Below are positions 45,071 to 56,706 of a stretch of 64,000 nucleotides of DNA, piece after piece. Position 1 is the stretch's first letter. Every line of letters starts with the position of its first letter. The notes under the pieces are model-generated. The model was given only the letters and a program-made list of their open reading frames with translations. It was not told the origin of the DNA and did not search any database. The stretch covers positions 78,219,345-78,283,344 of the forward strand of contig NC_092794.1 of assembly GCF_918797505.1 (NCBI RefSeq), in the 5' to 3' direction. This DNA comes from Bemisia tabaci (taxonomy: Eukaryota; Arthropoda; Insecta; Hemiptera; Aleyrodidae). The translations under genes were made by a program, and so were the position numbers.

Positions 45071-45223
45071 CTGCTGACAGACAGCCAAGGGTTTGCTAGA
45101 TAATCTGGTGATTGCCAGGATTGTCGATCGGTGTCTCCAAAGTCTGGTCGATACAGGCTAATGATGATCATTAGTTGTAATGGATAACCAGAACTTAGGA
45201 GAAACCGGAGAACATCCATGAAA
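45071..45223 (+). pseudogene. Decayed copy of the 53.6-kb exon
   Basis: The plus strand here aligns with the minus-strand exon 53575-53736, including the TTCTTCAG acceptor and the ATCCATGAAA/GTGAGT donor region. Flanking intron similarity extends to about 45320 (AAGGATCCAGATTTACACATCAA against AGGATTCAGATTTGCACATC). Indels shorten it by 9 nt and introduce stops after LLTDSQGFA. So an exon-plus-intron block was duplicated in inverted orientation 8.4 kb away and this copy has died. Confidence 0.75.
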
Positions 45224-45514
45224 GTGAGTAAGGAGCGATCCACTTATCACTGTATATCCTACTGTAAATCATTTTCATTGCTGGCGATTAAGGATCCAGA
45301 TTTACACATCAACTGGTGCACACTTTTACCATTCATCATGAAACCAAGGCCACTGATGCGTCATGCTGGCAGGTGATTCTATTCATATAGTCACCCCTTC
45401 AACACGAATGTTATCCTGACTGAATACAAAATGGATTAGGTATTGCTTCTCAATTAATGGAACTGAGTCGAATAACTGAAGCGTCACGCACCAGCCGAAA
45501 GTGGGTTTCTTTAC

Positions 45515-45599
45515 CTAAAATATCTTGACCTCCTCTTTCAAATCTTGAACTGAAGTCTTTGATTATAAATTCCTCCTCCTCCCCTTCTAAAGTCGGCAT
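45515..45599 (-). CDS. Possible further 5' exon of shg (tentative)
   Basis: The ATG at 45599 opens 28 codons (MPTLEGEEEEFIIKDFSSRF, then ERGGQDIL) plus one base to donor GTAAAG. The phase-1 end fits exactly the 2-nt start of the 27463-27566 exon, giving a Gly codon at the join. Acceptor-like AGs precede it (TGGAAG, ACTTTAG), so it may be internal. There is no signal peptide, and phase agreement alone has a one-in-three chance. If correct, the whole Harbinger element lies in this 18-kb intron. Confidence 0.3.
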
Positions 45600-46212
45600 C
45601 TTCCAGCAAGTGATTAAAGGAGAGGTAAAAATACAGACCATTCAGAGTTGTTTTTACTTATTCTAAAGAGCGTAACTTGACATCACTCTAAAGTTTTTTG
45701 TACCTAGGAGTTGTGACATTTCAAAATAATGCTGTACTCTAGATTGTAATGGACCATTAGGCAAGGTACAAAGTTACTTAAGCATTCTGCTACATGTTTC
45801 TGAACTAACATTTCATGGAGAACACGATTCGCGCAGTGAGAATTACTAAAATTAACTCCTAATCAAGATATTTAGTGTTTCTTGACCATAAATTCAAACC
45901 TCCCATTCATGAAAACGCAACAGTCTACTTCAGTCAAAACACATAAGTACTACACAAAATCCTGACAGTCTCTGCAGCATGAAAAAATGATAATCTCAGT
46001 CTCAGCGCTTCAGTTCAGCTATTGCATGTTGTCTGCACTTTGAACAACGCAGAATGCGGAAGGAATATTGCTCGATTGAGAGGCTAGCCATGATCAATGG
46101 GCCATTTTACTCACATTGAGTAATTGCGTTTCTTGTGACCAATTGCCCATAACCAATGTAAAATAAAGACATTAATATCTTGGTTGAGGGGCTTGGAGGA
46201 CAAGGCGCATAA
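45600..46212. other. Unassigned sequence
   Basis: No supported gene, RNA or element end. Confidence 0.4.
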
Positions 46213-46390
46213 GTTTTTTCTTTTTTTTTTACCAATTTCAAATAGCCTATCGGCTAATTCCACGCTTATTACCCCAGCCCCTGGTGACCATTGCCTGAGA
46301 CCATCAAACTCAGATCACCTGGCCGGGAATCGGACCCGGGACCTTTTGGTCATAAGGTCAGCACTTCAACCACTACACCAGAGGAGGCCG
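46213..46390 (-). mobile_element. tRNA-derived SINE
   Basis: Read on the minus strand, it starts GGCCTCCTCTGGTGTAGTGG (the A box TGGTGTAGTGG near base 10). Then come GACCTTATGACCAAAAGGTC and the B box GGGTCCGATTCCC, followed by a tRNA-unrelated body. It ends in an A-rich tail (T run at 46213-46230 on the plus strand). The lack of a closed acceptor stem and the unrelated body argue for a SINE rather than a tRNA gene. RNA polymerase III would transcribe it from the internal boxes. Confidence 0.8.
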
Positions 46391-49300
46391 ACAAAGTGTA
46401 CTTTTAGTGTGTACAAAAGTACACTTTTTGCTATTTTGAAGAATATGTTTTAGAAGTTTAGAAATTACATGAATCCTTAAGGCAGAAAGAAAGTTCAAAC
46501 TGACTTTTGGATGCTTAAAAATTGGAATGTGGGAGTGAATTTCGATTAGAATATGCATTAAGACTAGTTTTACTTGAAATCATCAATAAGTGCCTCAGTT
46601 TTCAAAATCTACACTTATGCTCCTTGTGCTCCAAGCCCCTCAGTTAGGAGTTATTAATCTCAGTGATTTTCCATGCAAGAATTGCATTCTAAGTGAAATT
46701 CTGATTAAGAAACAAGTACCAGAATGCTTTGATTCTTACCTTGTCCAGTGGTCTGTATTAGCTGCATTTAGGGTGGGATTCACTTTGGTTTTCCAACTCA
46801 AGTCTGAGCGGTAGTAGTGTTCAAAATTACATCCAATTTTCAGGGGGCAAGGTCAAATTACTGGTTTGATTTGGCATGGAAAAACCCTTAACATTTTTAG
46901 CCAACAACATGAAGCTTAGCCACAGAGTATGAAAAGAGAACAAAGTACGTTTGTATTAGGAGACATGGGAGCAGCTGATGAACACTTCGACGGGGAGATA
47001 ATGAATCTTGGATTCTCACTATTGCACACTTGCTTTGATGAACTTTTTTTGATAGACATCGTCACACTCATGACCCAACTCAAACAGCAATGAACACAGT
47101 CAGCAAACGAAGCACAAAAAGAACTGGGTGTTGACAGCAAGAATGTTGATCTGCATTTCACTAACTCCACAGCACGATCCAAACTCAACGTGGAAATACT
47201 TAGTAAAAATAAATTGTTCTTAGTATTTATTTCCAAATAAAGTACCTATCTATCGATCTATCTAATTCTAAAAGTGTCACTCACAATCCCGGTGACGATG
47301 ACCACCACAAAGATTTAGGCTCAGAGCACTATTGATTTGAGGAAATCATTCAGTAATATTATACCCAACGAGGAGAATGAAACTTGGACATGAAAACTAG
47401 TACTACGTCTAATAACCGTTATTCGAAGACGATGGAGATATAATTTTAGAGCTTATGGAAACAGACTCACTGAGGATCACACAAGTTCACCTTTGGAGTT
47501 CTGAGTTTACATACTGAAGAGATTACGAAATGGCATTTCGTCCTGCAAAGATACTGAGTACTTAACACACTTCTGTTTGTAAGAATTGAAAGCACTATTG
47601 AATATTGATTGAGAAATTCAGAAATATTATACTGTTTAAACTTGATTGGCCGTGATCCGTGGTCATTGATCATTGTGATCCTTGGGATGGAGGTTAGGCA
47701 GCAATATTTACGCCTTTGGGTTTTCTTTGAGATTTCAGAAACCCAAAATAATAATCACACAAAATACGGTTCAAAAGGAAATCAAAAGCGTTGAAAATAT
47801 GAGAAACACCTAAAGAAAACACGTCACGTACTCACTCTCACTCATAGAAATCTCTCATTACACTGAGAAGACGTCGTAAAGAGGGAACCTGGAAAGTGGA
47901 AAATACTCCGGAACTTTTATTAAATTTATCATCAAATTGGCAGCGTTTAAGGGCAACATTGCCAGTCAAACAAAACATTGTTTATATTTTGGCCTTTTAT
48001 ACTCTCTCACTGGGGGCAGATAAATTGTATACAAGATAAATCGTATACTCCCATCGAAATCAGATAAATCATATACAGATGGATGGTGAGAGGATAATTC
48101 ATATAATTTGCCAGTTTGTCAAACTGTTGGGCGATCGCGAAACTCACTCTGATTTCTGATCATTCATAATTCCATAGCCCTTCTTTCTCACAAATAATGT
48201 AAGGATTTTTTTTTACCTAATACCACCAATAATTCTCATTTGGATTATTAATTATTTCTGCACTAATATTTCCAAAGACATATATTTCACATCTAGATAA
48301 GGTGGATTGCCAATTATCGATACTATCCACAGACTGTCCAGCTTTTTGGGGTAACGTAACCAGTTTGTTGGCTTAAATTTTAAGCGTCTTTGAGAAGAAC
48401 TTAGTTCATTCTGACATTGTTGAGTCCATATAAAATTTAAAAAATTCTAGTGAAGAACTGTGTGCAGCCCGTTTAGGAGTCCCCAATATTTTGTGTCAAT
48501 CTGTGCGGTAGTGACCGTTCGTCTGTCCTGATTAGGACGGAGGCCAATTTTTAATAATTTCAAATAAGTTAAAGATACAGTCCTACAATTTCAGTAGTGT
48601 CTTGCCAGTGGGTCAGCTCTTTTAGTATTTGTGTCTCCAGATATCCGTCGAAGTTCATCCATGTGGAGCTCCTGTACCGAAGTGTCTTGCGTCCCCGTCC
48701 TTGACTTCATTCGTATCTGTTTTTTCCGAGTCACTTGAACAGCTTACTCTTATTTTCATTTAAAATCTTCCAAAAGGTCTGATGTTTGATCTCAACAGTT
48801 TACTTATCATAATTTAGTCAGGCCAATTTGTTCATCCTGCATGAATCATCTTGTTACGTCTCATTCCTCTCAATACGTCTGTAGTCCTGGCAGCTTGATT
48901 TGGCTTGACGCTACTTTGTTCAACGGGAGTATAAGGAGGAAGCTTAGCCACTGAAAGTTTCTTGATAACCTAGCATTTGGATAAATGATAGAAGCAGGTC
49001 TAACCGCAGGTTTGCTTGGTTTCAAGAAACCTTATTGGCAGCCTCTAAAACAAGCCACTAATTAGTGGCAATTGCTCCAAATCCTTGGTAACTAACATCA
49101 TCACTCTATCTTTGAGCAGAGGTAAGTGAAATTGTCGTAACATCTTATGTCGTTAATAACTCTTGTAACTTATGTCGCAGCTGACAATGGAAGTACCTAG
49201 AGAAAAATAGTCTCATATTTGAGGTTTTACATTTTCTGCTATCGCTGTCCAAATTACCAGAGACCTGAGTTGTTGGTGAGACCCACAGCTCAGCAAAACT

Positions 49301-49951
49301 TCGGCCTCTGCCTCCTAAAATTTTTCCTTTTCATCATTGGGCCTTATTTGTACACTTTAGTACCTACCCTGAAAAGCCGCTTTCTGCTGACTTCAACTGG
49401 CCAAGGGCATGGAGAAAGGCAACAAAATACGTGATAGAAAGATAACTTCAGCGGCCTCGTCATATCGTTGGGTTTGTTCTAATTATCTTTTGTGAACATT
49501 AAAAAAAGTCGCTTGGTACCAAACGTCAAAATAATCAACGACTCTCGGGCCATCCTAATCACCTTATTGGCTACTAATCCCTAATTAATGATCACCATCT
49601 CTTCTTCCTTGAGGGTCCGAGGGTGAGATGTGTTTCAGATATTCTCAAGAATATCGACATTTCAAATAATAAATGTCAAATTCTGCTAGGTATCTATATT
49701 GCCCTTTTGCCTTTTCCGAAATGAGGATCAATGAGGTTAGTTTAAATTGTTGGTAGATTGCTAACAAATCATAACAAGAGTACAGTTTGATGTTCGGTAC
49801 CCACCAACCAACAATTTGATGCTAGTATGCAATTTACCCATCGGACACCCAGTATATAAATTACCGTGTATGCGATTTATACTAACTCTCTCTCACTGCC
49901 GATGTTTCAAGTTTGATAAAATATCCATGCGCGATTTGGTTTGGGGAAATA
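46391..49951. other. 3.5 kb without a recognised gene
   Basis: AT-rich. On the plus strand near 46930-47090 a frame reads FVLGDMGAADEHFDGEIMNL and further on, stops, and is followed by KELGVDSKNVDLHFTNSTAR. This looks coding-like but I cannot assign it, and stops interrupt it. Repeated ATAAAT(C/T)(G/A)TATAC words lie near 48020-48075. No element ends were supported. Confidence 0.35.
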
Positions 49952-49960
49952 CCGTTTGGG

Positions 49961-50279
49961 CATAGAGAAAAAAAAGGAGGTGTTTGCATTTCGGGCATCT
50001 TGGAATTTTTCATAGAGTATCTATAGCTTTGATGACGTCATTGGGTACAGCGACGTTTTTATCCTGTCGATTTTCTTGGAAATGGTGTAATTTAAGGGAA
50101 AAAGTCATTCTATAAAAAGTGCTTGAAATTAAATAAAGAGTTGATTTAAGTAAAAAAATCGGACATTATGGTCCGTTTTTACAGCGTCAACATAACCCTC
50201 AACGAGCGTCTTGTTTACATTGATGACGTAGGTGGGTACAAATCCTCAAGATGCAAACACCTCCTTTTTTTTCTCTATG
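49961..50279. mobile_element. CATAGAG element with 9-bp duplication, copy 2 (319 bp)
   Basis: The ends CATAGAGAAAAAAAAGGAGG and CCTTTTTTTTCTCTATG are flanked by CCGTTTGGG at 49952-49960 and 50280-50288. It is nearly identical to copy 3, and the only differences I noticed are single bases (TATAG/TACAG and AAATGGTG/AAATTGTG). No coding sequence. Mutator-like by target length. Confidence 0.92.
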
Positions 50280-50306
50280 CCGTTTGGGGAAGTAGCTGCC
50301 CTCACG

Positions 50307-50625
50307 CATAGAGAAAAAAAAGGAGGTGTTTGCATTTCGGGCATCTTGGAATTTTTCATAGAGTATCTACAGCTTTGATGACGTCATTGGGTACAGCGAC
50401 GTTTTTATCCTGTCGATTTTCTTGGAAATTGTGTAATTTAAGGGAAAAAGTCATTCTATAAAAAGTGCTTGAAATTAAATAAAGAGTTGATTTAAGTAAA
50501 AAAATCGGACATTATGGTCCGTTTTTACAGCGTCAACATAACCCTCAACGAGCGTCTTGTTTACATTGATGACGTAGGTGGGTACAAATCCTCAAGATGC
50601 AAACACCTCCTTTTTTTTCTCTATG
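50307..50625. mobile_element. CATAGAG element with 9-bp duplication, copy 3 (319 bp)
   Basis: Same length, orientation and sequence as copy 2, but with its own duplication GCCCTCACG (50298-50306 and 50626-50634). The different duplications show two separate insertions, not one tandem duplication. The gap between the two elements' target sites is only 9 bp. Confidence 0.92.
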
Positions 50626-50639
50626 GCCCTCACGGGTTT

Positions 50640-52560
50640 TGCCGTGCAATCCGAGGTTGAGTCAACGAACTACACCTCTAGAATGGCCGACCAGTGTTAG
50701 AGACCCGGAACGTTTTGAGGTTGATATAGGTTAGGTTCACTTGGGTTTTTATGGAATGATTTCCGTAACCCTTGCGCGGGGGAGCGCTGCAGTCGCGGGC
50801 GGGTGACTGATTCGCGGGGGGGAGACATTCTGGCGGGGAGGCGTATGTGAATCGCGCGCGGGCATCACTGTTGTGCGCGAGGGTGACTGATCCGGGGGAG
50901 GGGGCCATTGTTTCGATTCATCGAAGAATCGATACACTACAGTGTTGCCAAGCCTATACACCAAATTTTCATGTCTATGGTTTTGAAATGGACATTACTA
51001 GAGTCCCTTTATAGCCAGAGTAACGACAACTCGATTATCAGCTGACTGGCAGCCGACCTTGGCTGGCCATGGAGGCCGAAACTAGTGCACCCTAACGAAC
51101 GATATTGAGGGATAAGGATCAGGAATCCTGCGATGTCTGTCACACAAAAACAACAACATCAACAAAGTGATCAATTAAAAAGAAAATGAGATTGGTTTGT
51201 GAATAATTTCTTAATCTTTTTTCATTTTGGACCTATGGAAATAACAATTTACTCTTGATAAACCACAGTTAGGTAATATTTTCATTATTCTTGTTCACAT
51301 TCGAGGTACCGCCATCTTGGTGCACTAGTTTCGGCCTCCATGAGCGAGAACCAATCAGAATTGGATTTTTTTTTAGGCCACTTTCAGCCCAATCCTGGCC
51401 CAACCAAAAGTGAGTTGTCGTAACTCTGGGTATAAAGGGACTCTAGACATTACAAGTTCGAGTTTGTTCTGAAGATGGAAGAAGAAGAAGTTACTGTTGT
51501 TTGTTTACATAGTTCACGAGGAATATGGGGTTAGGTTTTATGCTTCAAATTTATGCTGAATTTAATTTCGTGGATTACTGAATATCATAATACGTAATTT
51601 GGTGAAATTAAACGCCTATTGATTTGGAGATGGCTGCTATTGGGGGAATAGGTAAGTACGTAGAACTAATTTTATTTTATCGCTGACAGTCTTCCGAAAC
51701 TGTAATTTGGGCAGCCCAAAACATTGCCAAAGCAGATAACGTAAACAATCTGTAATCAACGTAATCAAACAGTTAGAACATGATTTTCTGTTGAATGGCG
51801 TTGTAAACTGATATGAATTTTGTCGACTCATTTTTTTCCCTAAACCTACGAAACACCAAGGAGGCCATTTCTTGGACTTTGGACATGAAACGACTTAATC
51901 TGTTTTTCCACAACCATACATCATTGCACCAATATTTTTATATAGGTATTGGAAGAACTTTCAGACATTATCTTCCATAAAATTATAATGTTTCAATATA
52001 GCGATGTGTAAGATTGTTTACGTTATCTGCTGTGGCAATGTTTTGGGCTACCCAAATTACAGTTCCGGAAGACTGTCAGCGATAAAATAAAATTAGTTCA
52101 CGTACTTACGTATTCCCTCATTAGCAGCCATCTCCAAATCAATAGGCGTTTAATTTCACCAAATTACGTATTAAGATATTCAGTAATTCACGAAATTAAA
52201 GTCAGCATAAATTTGAAGCATAAAACCTAACCCCATATTCCTCGTGAACTATGTAAACAAACAACAGTAACTTCTTCTTCTTCCATCTTCAGAACAAACT
52301 CGAACTTGTAATGTCCATTTCAAAACCATAGACATGAAAATTTGGTGTATAAGCTTGGCAACACTGTAGTGTATCGATTCTTCGATGAATCGAAACAATG
52401 GCCCCCTCCCCCGGATCAGTCACCCTCGCGCACAACAGTGGTGCCCGCGCGCGATTCACATACGCCCCCCCGCCAGAATGTCTCCCCCCGCGAATCAGTC
52501 ACCCGCCCGCGACTGCAGCGCTCCCCCGCGCAAGGGTTACGGAAATCATTCCATAGGTTT
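50640..52560. mobile_element. ~1.9-kb inverted-repeat element with a nested insertion
   Basis: The left arm (about 50750-51690, minus the insertion at 50999-51445) is the inverse of the right arm (about 52040-52560). Landmarks occur in both: GATTCGCG, GGAGGGGGCCATTG, CACCAAATTTTCATGTCTA, GAACTTGTAATGTCC and GTTTGTTTACATAGTTCACG. The unpaired centre is about 51700-52030. The edges are GC-rich. Mirrored open frames rich in Pro/Arg on both arms follow from base composition, not coding. Confidence 0.8.
50999..51445. mobile_element. TAGAGTCCC-family element, type A copy 1 (447 bp)
   Basis: The ends are TAGAGTCCCTTTATAGCCAG and TATAAAGGGACTCTA. GACATTAC is duplicated at 50991-50998 and 51446-51453. 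The intact arm of the surrounding palindrome shows the same site once, uninterrupted, confirming the boundaries. The interior inverted words GCCATGGAGGCCGAAACTAG and TTTCGGCCTCCATG recur. Non-coding. Confidence 0.95.
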
Positions 52561-52586
52561 TTGCGTTTGGCCCAGATATTCCAGAC

Positions 52587-52901
52587 TAGAGTCCCTTTAT
52601 ACTACTGAGAGTCAAGACAATTCGGCTCATGGATGTCACAAACGGGAATAAAGATTACAGAAATTGAACGTTTTTCGTAATCTTTGATCGGCCCATTCTC
52701 AAATGCCTTTCTCCGTTCCTCCTCTCATTCCGTTTGTTCCTTGCCGAACCCGTAATTCCCTGGTCCATTGCAGATCATAATCTTTGCAATTGGTGAAAAT
52801 GTAATCTTTATTCCCGTTTGTGACACTGTGGAGGCCTAAAATACGGGAACCAATCAGAAATGGATTCAAATTGTCTTGACTCTCAGTATAAAGGGACTCT
52901 A
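52587..52901. mobile_element. TAGAGTCCC-family element, type B copy 2 (315 bp)
   Basis: The ends are TAGAGTCCCTTTATACTACT and AGTATAAAGGGACTCTA, with duplication TTCCAGAC (52579-52586 and 52902-52909). It shares GATGTCACAAACGGGAATAA and AACCAATCAGAAATGGATTC with the copy at 23341, in inverted order. Frames here are not conserved with the first copy. Confidence 0.9.
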
Positions 52902-52999
52902 TTCCAGACCAAATTCTCATCAAAGACCAAAATCTGTCATCGGTGTCAAACTCGCTCCTAATGTAAACAAACAAACGGCGACATAGTCCGGACATAAAC

Positions 53000-53574
53000 A
53001 AAGCGGATCTCGTCGAGATGTTCCAGACTAATTTTCTCAGCGTTATCGTTTCTTCACCTCGACAAAAGAACTTTCGTCCGCATCCATCTATCCATTTCGT
53101 TAAATCAGATATCAGTTACCGCGTTGATCTGTTCATTGTGGTTTCAAGTGAAATTGGAGCGAGATACTCCGGACTCCTAAAGTAAACAAAGCGGCCTCCT
53201 GTACCTGGTCGAGATGTTCCGGACTCATTTCTTCATTTACGTTTCTTTCTTCATCTCGACCAAAGAAGTTTCCTGCGCGTCTAAAGTAACATTTTCCGGT
53301 TCCATTGTTAGAGAAGAAACAAGCCATTTTGTAGTAAGTTAGGATAATATTTGTGTTGATTGAGTGGCATGAGCATTGGACTACCTGGCACCTGGCTGCG
53401 CCTTGCCATGAGCATTGGACTACCTGGCTGCGCCTTGCATGGCAGCCTCTATCTCAAGATGATGGGGCGAAAAACTTATTGGTTGATGTGCAAATCTGAA
53501 TCCTAAATCTCCAGTAACGGTAGTTGTGAAAACTAGATGGATGTACAATGATAGGTACCTTGCTCCTCACTTAC
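53000..53574. other. Unassigned, with a short tandem duplication
   Basis: ATGAGCATTGGACTACCTGG occurs twice, at about 53369 and 53408, each followed by a CTGGCTGCGCCTTGC(C)A word. Also two diverged copies of TCGAGATGTTCCGGACT near 53010 and 53212. The segment after 53470 is intron of the adjacent unknown gene. Confidence 0.5.
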
Positions 53575-53736
53575 TTTCTTATGGATGTTCTCTGGTCTCT
53601 CCAAGGTTCTGGTTTTGCGTTGCAATGAAGCCAATGCTTCAAGTGTAGCTATAACAATCAGACTTCGGAGATACCAATTAACAATCCTAGCAGTCACCAA
53701 ATTCTCCAGCAAACCTGCATAGTTGTCTATTAGCAG
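53575..53736 (-). CDS. Exon of an unidentified gene
   Basis: The 162-nt exon has 54 codons in phase 0, between acceptor TTGCTTCTTCAG and donor GTAAGTGAGG. It encodes LLIDNYAGLLENLVTARIVN, WYLRSLIVIATLEALASLQR and KTRTLERPENIHKK: probably helical, with a hydrophobic stretch (LIVIATLEALASL) and a basic end. I do not recognise the protein. Clean splice signals and an uninterrupted frame, against a broken duplicate at 45071-45223, suggest this is the functional copy. Partner exons were not located. Confidence 0.5.
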
Positions 53737-54933
53737 CTGAAGAAGCAATGGAAACCGTATTTACCTATGACAACAAAATTTTTTCCATCGGAACTCTGAC
53801 AGTAGGTAAGTATGAGGGGGAACTATCACCTTTAAGGCATGTTTCTCCATGAATTTTCTTGTTGTTTGGTACTAAACTAAGTAGAACTCAAGGAAAATGA
53901 AGCAAGACTTTATAAGTAACCATGTGAGGTTCGTCTGCTGAAAAAATAGAATAAGGTTAAAATTCCTATAGAACATCACCAAGATGGTTCTGCCACAAGT
54001 GGCTCATTTTTTAAGGCACGGATCAAATACTGAAGTTACGTATTATTCTTACAGTGCCTACCAAATTATAGGAAAGAAACATTGTCCTGTAATAATAATG
54101 GCATGGAATGGTGGGCTCTAATTGGTAACTTGACCATCCCCAATAAGTTATCGAGAGAATTTACTTCTTAAAAGATCCTTTACGAAAAAAGCCAAGTAAA
54201 TATGCAGATAAAAGTCCCACGTGATATGTGAAGAGTATTCAAAGGGAAGGGATGAAATGTTCAAAAGGTAACGTCCAAACTTGCCAAGTTGTAGAGGCTC
54301 TAGGCACAAATTGGTCAAGGTGCCGCTAAGTAATGACTAAATGAATTTTTTATTGTTATTAATTACGGAAAAGAGGAAAGGAGAATCAGGCCGAATGCCA
54401 AAATTTGAAAAATGTAGGGTGGTGTAGATTGGGTGTAGGTGTAGGAGCCGAACCATCTTCGAGATTACGGGCGGCGAGCGGCAACCTGATTGGCTACGAA
54501 GATTGCCGAGCACAGCCGAAGGCCTACTCGCCGCTTCGTAGGTGTTGACGGCGGTTTGACAAACAGCAGTTTTTGGTGAAATGTGGTCCGGAATATCTGG
54601 GCCAATCTGTTCACTCGTTTACTTGGGCTCACACAGCAGGCTGCCATCTAAACCCATGTCAGACGCTGCCCACATTTTGCCGAATATTGTTGAATAAAGT
54701 GATAGCAATGAAAAGATTGCATAATAATCGCACCTCCAAAGGTTTTCTTAATTCAAAAAATAGGGACTTTGAAAGCAAACCTCAAAAAAAATGAAAGTTT
54801 ACATAGGTTGAAATTTTCACATGTAATCCTTATGGGCAAGACGCAGCAGAAATGGAGATTGAGGTTAGCTATACTTGGGCTCCCACCCCCCTCCTGCCTT
54901 CAAAAACCGGCCCTTGCGCGTACCGCAGGTTTG
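53737..54933. other. Unassigned sequence
   Basis: No supported gene. A GC-richer patch around 54465-54700 contains inverted CGGCGAGCGGCAACC-like and GCCTACTCGCCGC words, possibly an element edge. The 99-aa frame at 54769-55068 spans an element terminus and is not credible. Confidence 0.35.
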
Positions 54934-56187
54934 CTATGGAACGTCGTTTGGGACTTTACTAAAACAGCACTCTCGCTCGTAAATGTGAAGACAGCGGTGA
55001 GACAATATTACGTCAGGAGGGACTTTAGCCTACGTCACCCAATATCGCGTTGCCAGTTGACATCATAATAATGGAATTATAAATGAATCCGATTCTTTGC
55101 AAATTAGTTTATTGATTATATTTAATAATTCACTCATCGGATTTTGTTTCGTATACATTTTAGCTCAACGCGTTTTTCCTGATTTGTTTATGTTTGTAAT
55201 AATGAGAATTATGCTGTTGAAAAATGATATAACGGTATTTTAGTGATCTAAATAACAACTACCCTACTAGCAATGACCTGCTTTTAAAACATTCTTCAAA
55301 AACTCTTAAAATTAGTTTTCGGCTATTTTTTTAAATAAAATTTAAGAGAAAAATAGGGTTAAAAAAAAACCCTCTGAATATCACTGTAGAATTTATAACA
55401 TATTTTGCAAACATTTTTAGCTTTGAAAAACTACGTTGATATTTTAAGAGTTTCTATATAAGTAATCACATTTTTCTTTACCTAAATTTTACTGCTTGTA
55501 AATTTTGCTTAAAAATTAGCCAAAACGGGTTTCCTAATAAGAGAACTTTAACAGGTTTTTTGAGAGTCGTCATTTTTAAATTTAAGAGTTATTTTTTAAA
55601 AGTTTTTTTAACAGCCGATTGATACCTACCAGAGTAATGCGATTTTCTGCAGAAACGATGCCTTCGCACCGACTTATCAAAATTACCATAGAATAAGAAC
55701 AGTATAAACTTTTTAAAATCCCCTGAAAAATTGCTAAAAGAATTTTGGTGTGGATTTTTACGAAAGCTCTCTCAAACTTTGAGTCATTTTATGGCACTCC
55801 AAAACCTGCCTTATCTCAATACAAAAACTGCCAGGAAGTATTTAAAAATTTAATTGCTGGGTATGTACACAGTCTTCGTGACTGAAATTCAATTTTATAC
55901 GGAGCAAAATACGCGTCCGCTTTTAGAGATTATTGAAAGATCATCAATTAAATCACCGCCAAAACCAATGACGATTATTTATCCACCGGCCGGTCGTAGA
56001 ACGGAAATAATAATCTGATAGAGAAAATTACAGCTGGCAACGCAGGAATAACTTCGAGGCGGGATCAGTAATGTCCCAACTGGGTTTTATTGGTAAAGTC
56101 CCCAGTGACGTAGTTTAGTCCCAGAGAACTGCGTTCAGAGTAGCGTAGAGGTTATGATTCAATAAAGTCCCAAACGACGTTCCATAG
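54934..56187. mobile_element. 1.25-kb non-autonomous DNA element
   Basis: The perfect inverted ends CTATGGAACGTCGTTTGGGA and its inverse reach into ACTTTA. TTTG flanks both sides; the identity extends to TTTGCTAT if the first bases belong to the target, so the duplication length is ambiguous. The interior is very AT-rich with no coding. The palindrome at 61397-62098 starts with the similar TATGGAACGCCGTT, so the two may be mobilised by one transposase. Confidence 0.75.
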
Positions 56188-56706
56188 TTTGCTATCTCGC
56201 GGCCATTCTAGAGGTGTAGTTCGTTGGGTTGAGTCGGCCCCCCCGGCCTCGGCCAGCCCATGTACCCGATGTACCCGATACCGTGTGACGTCCAGAGGGT
56301 ACGAGATGCGACCACCATTCTTTATCCGCCTTGGCTTGTGACCGCGATCGCAGTAGCAGGTAAAAGTCACTGTGATTCTTGAGTAGCAGTGATCGATCAC
56401 TGTGACTGGCGAGGAACACCTGTTATTCTGCTCTTTTTTTGGGCAGTTTTCATCAAAAGTTAGTCGCTGATAGTTAAACAGTGAGTAACCAAAACTTTAG
56501 TGTTAAACGGCGAAAAAAATTTATGAATGAGCTTGCACATGGTTAATCATAGTTACAGTTGGATACACTGCGATTGCGATAACAAAGCAAAAAGAGCAGT
56601 AGCAGTTTAAAAGGAGCAGCATGATAACAGCGGCAGAGCAGAGTAGCACCTAACACCGCAATCACACGCTGAATGTGGGAGCTGAATGTGGCTTGAATGT
56701 GGAAGT
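56188..56706. repeat. Fragment shared with 50.65 kb and GTAGCAG repeats
   Basis: GGCCATTCTAGAGGTGTAGT at 56202-56221 is the inverse of sequence at about 50668-50687. AGTCACTGTGATTCTTGAGT at 56366 has relatives near 58900 and 59640-59690. These look like dispersed element fragments. No coding. Confidence 0.5.

Noticed and set aside
46300..46390. A true tRNA gene on the minus strand
   Set aside because: A and B boxes are present, but the acceptor stem does not close, and an unrelated body with an A-rich tail follows, so a SINE fits better.
46916..47236. 106-aa minus-strand frame
   Set aside because: The plus strand looks slightly more coding-like, but it too has stops. Neither could be tied to a family.
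50678..52651. Pro/Arg-rich 70-88 aa frames around 50.9 and 52.4 kb
   Set aside because: They are mirror images in the two arms of a palindrome, driven by GC-rich sequence, with no conserved start or domain.
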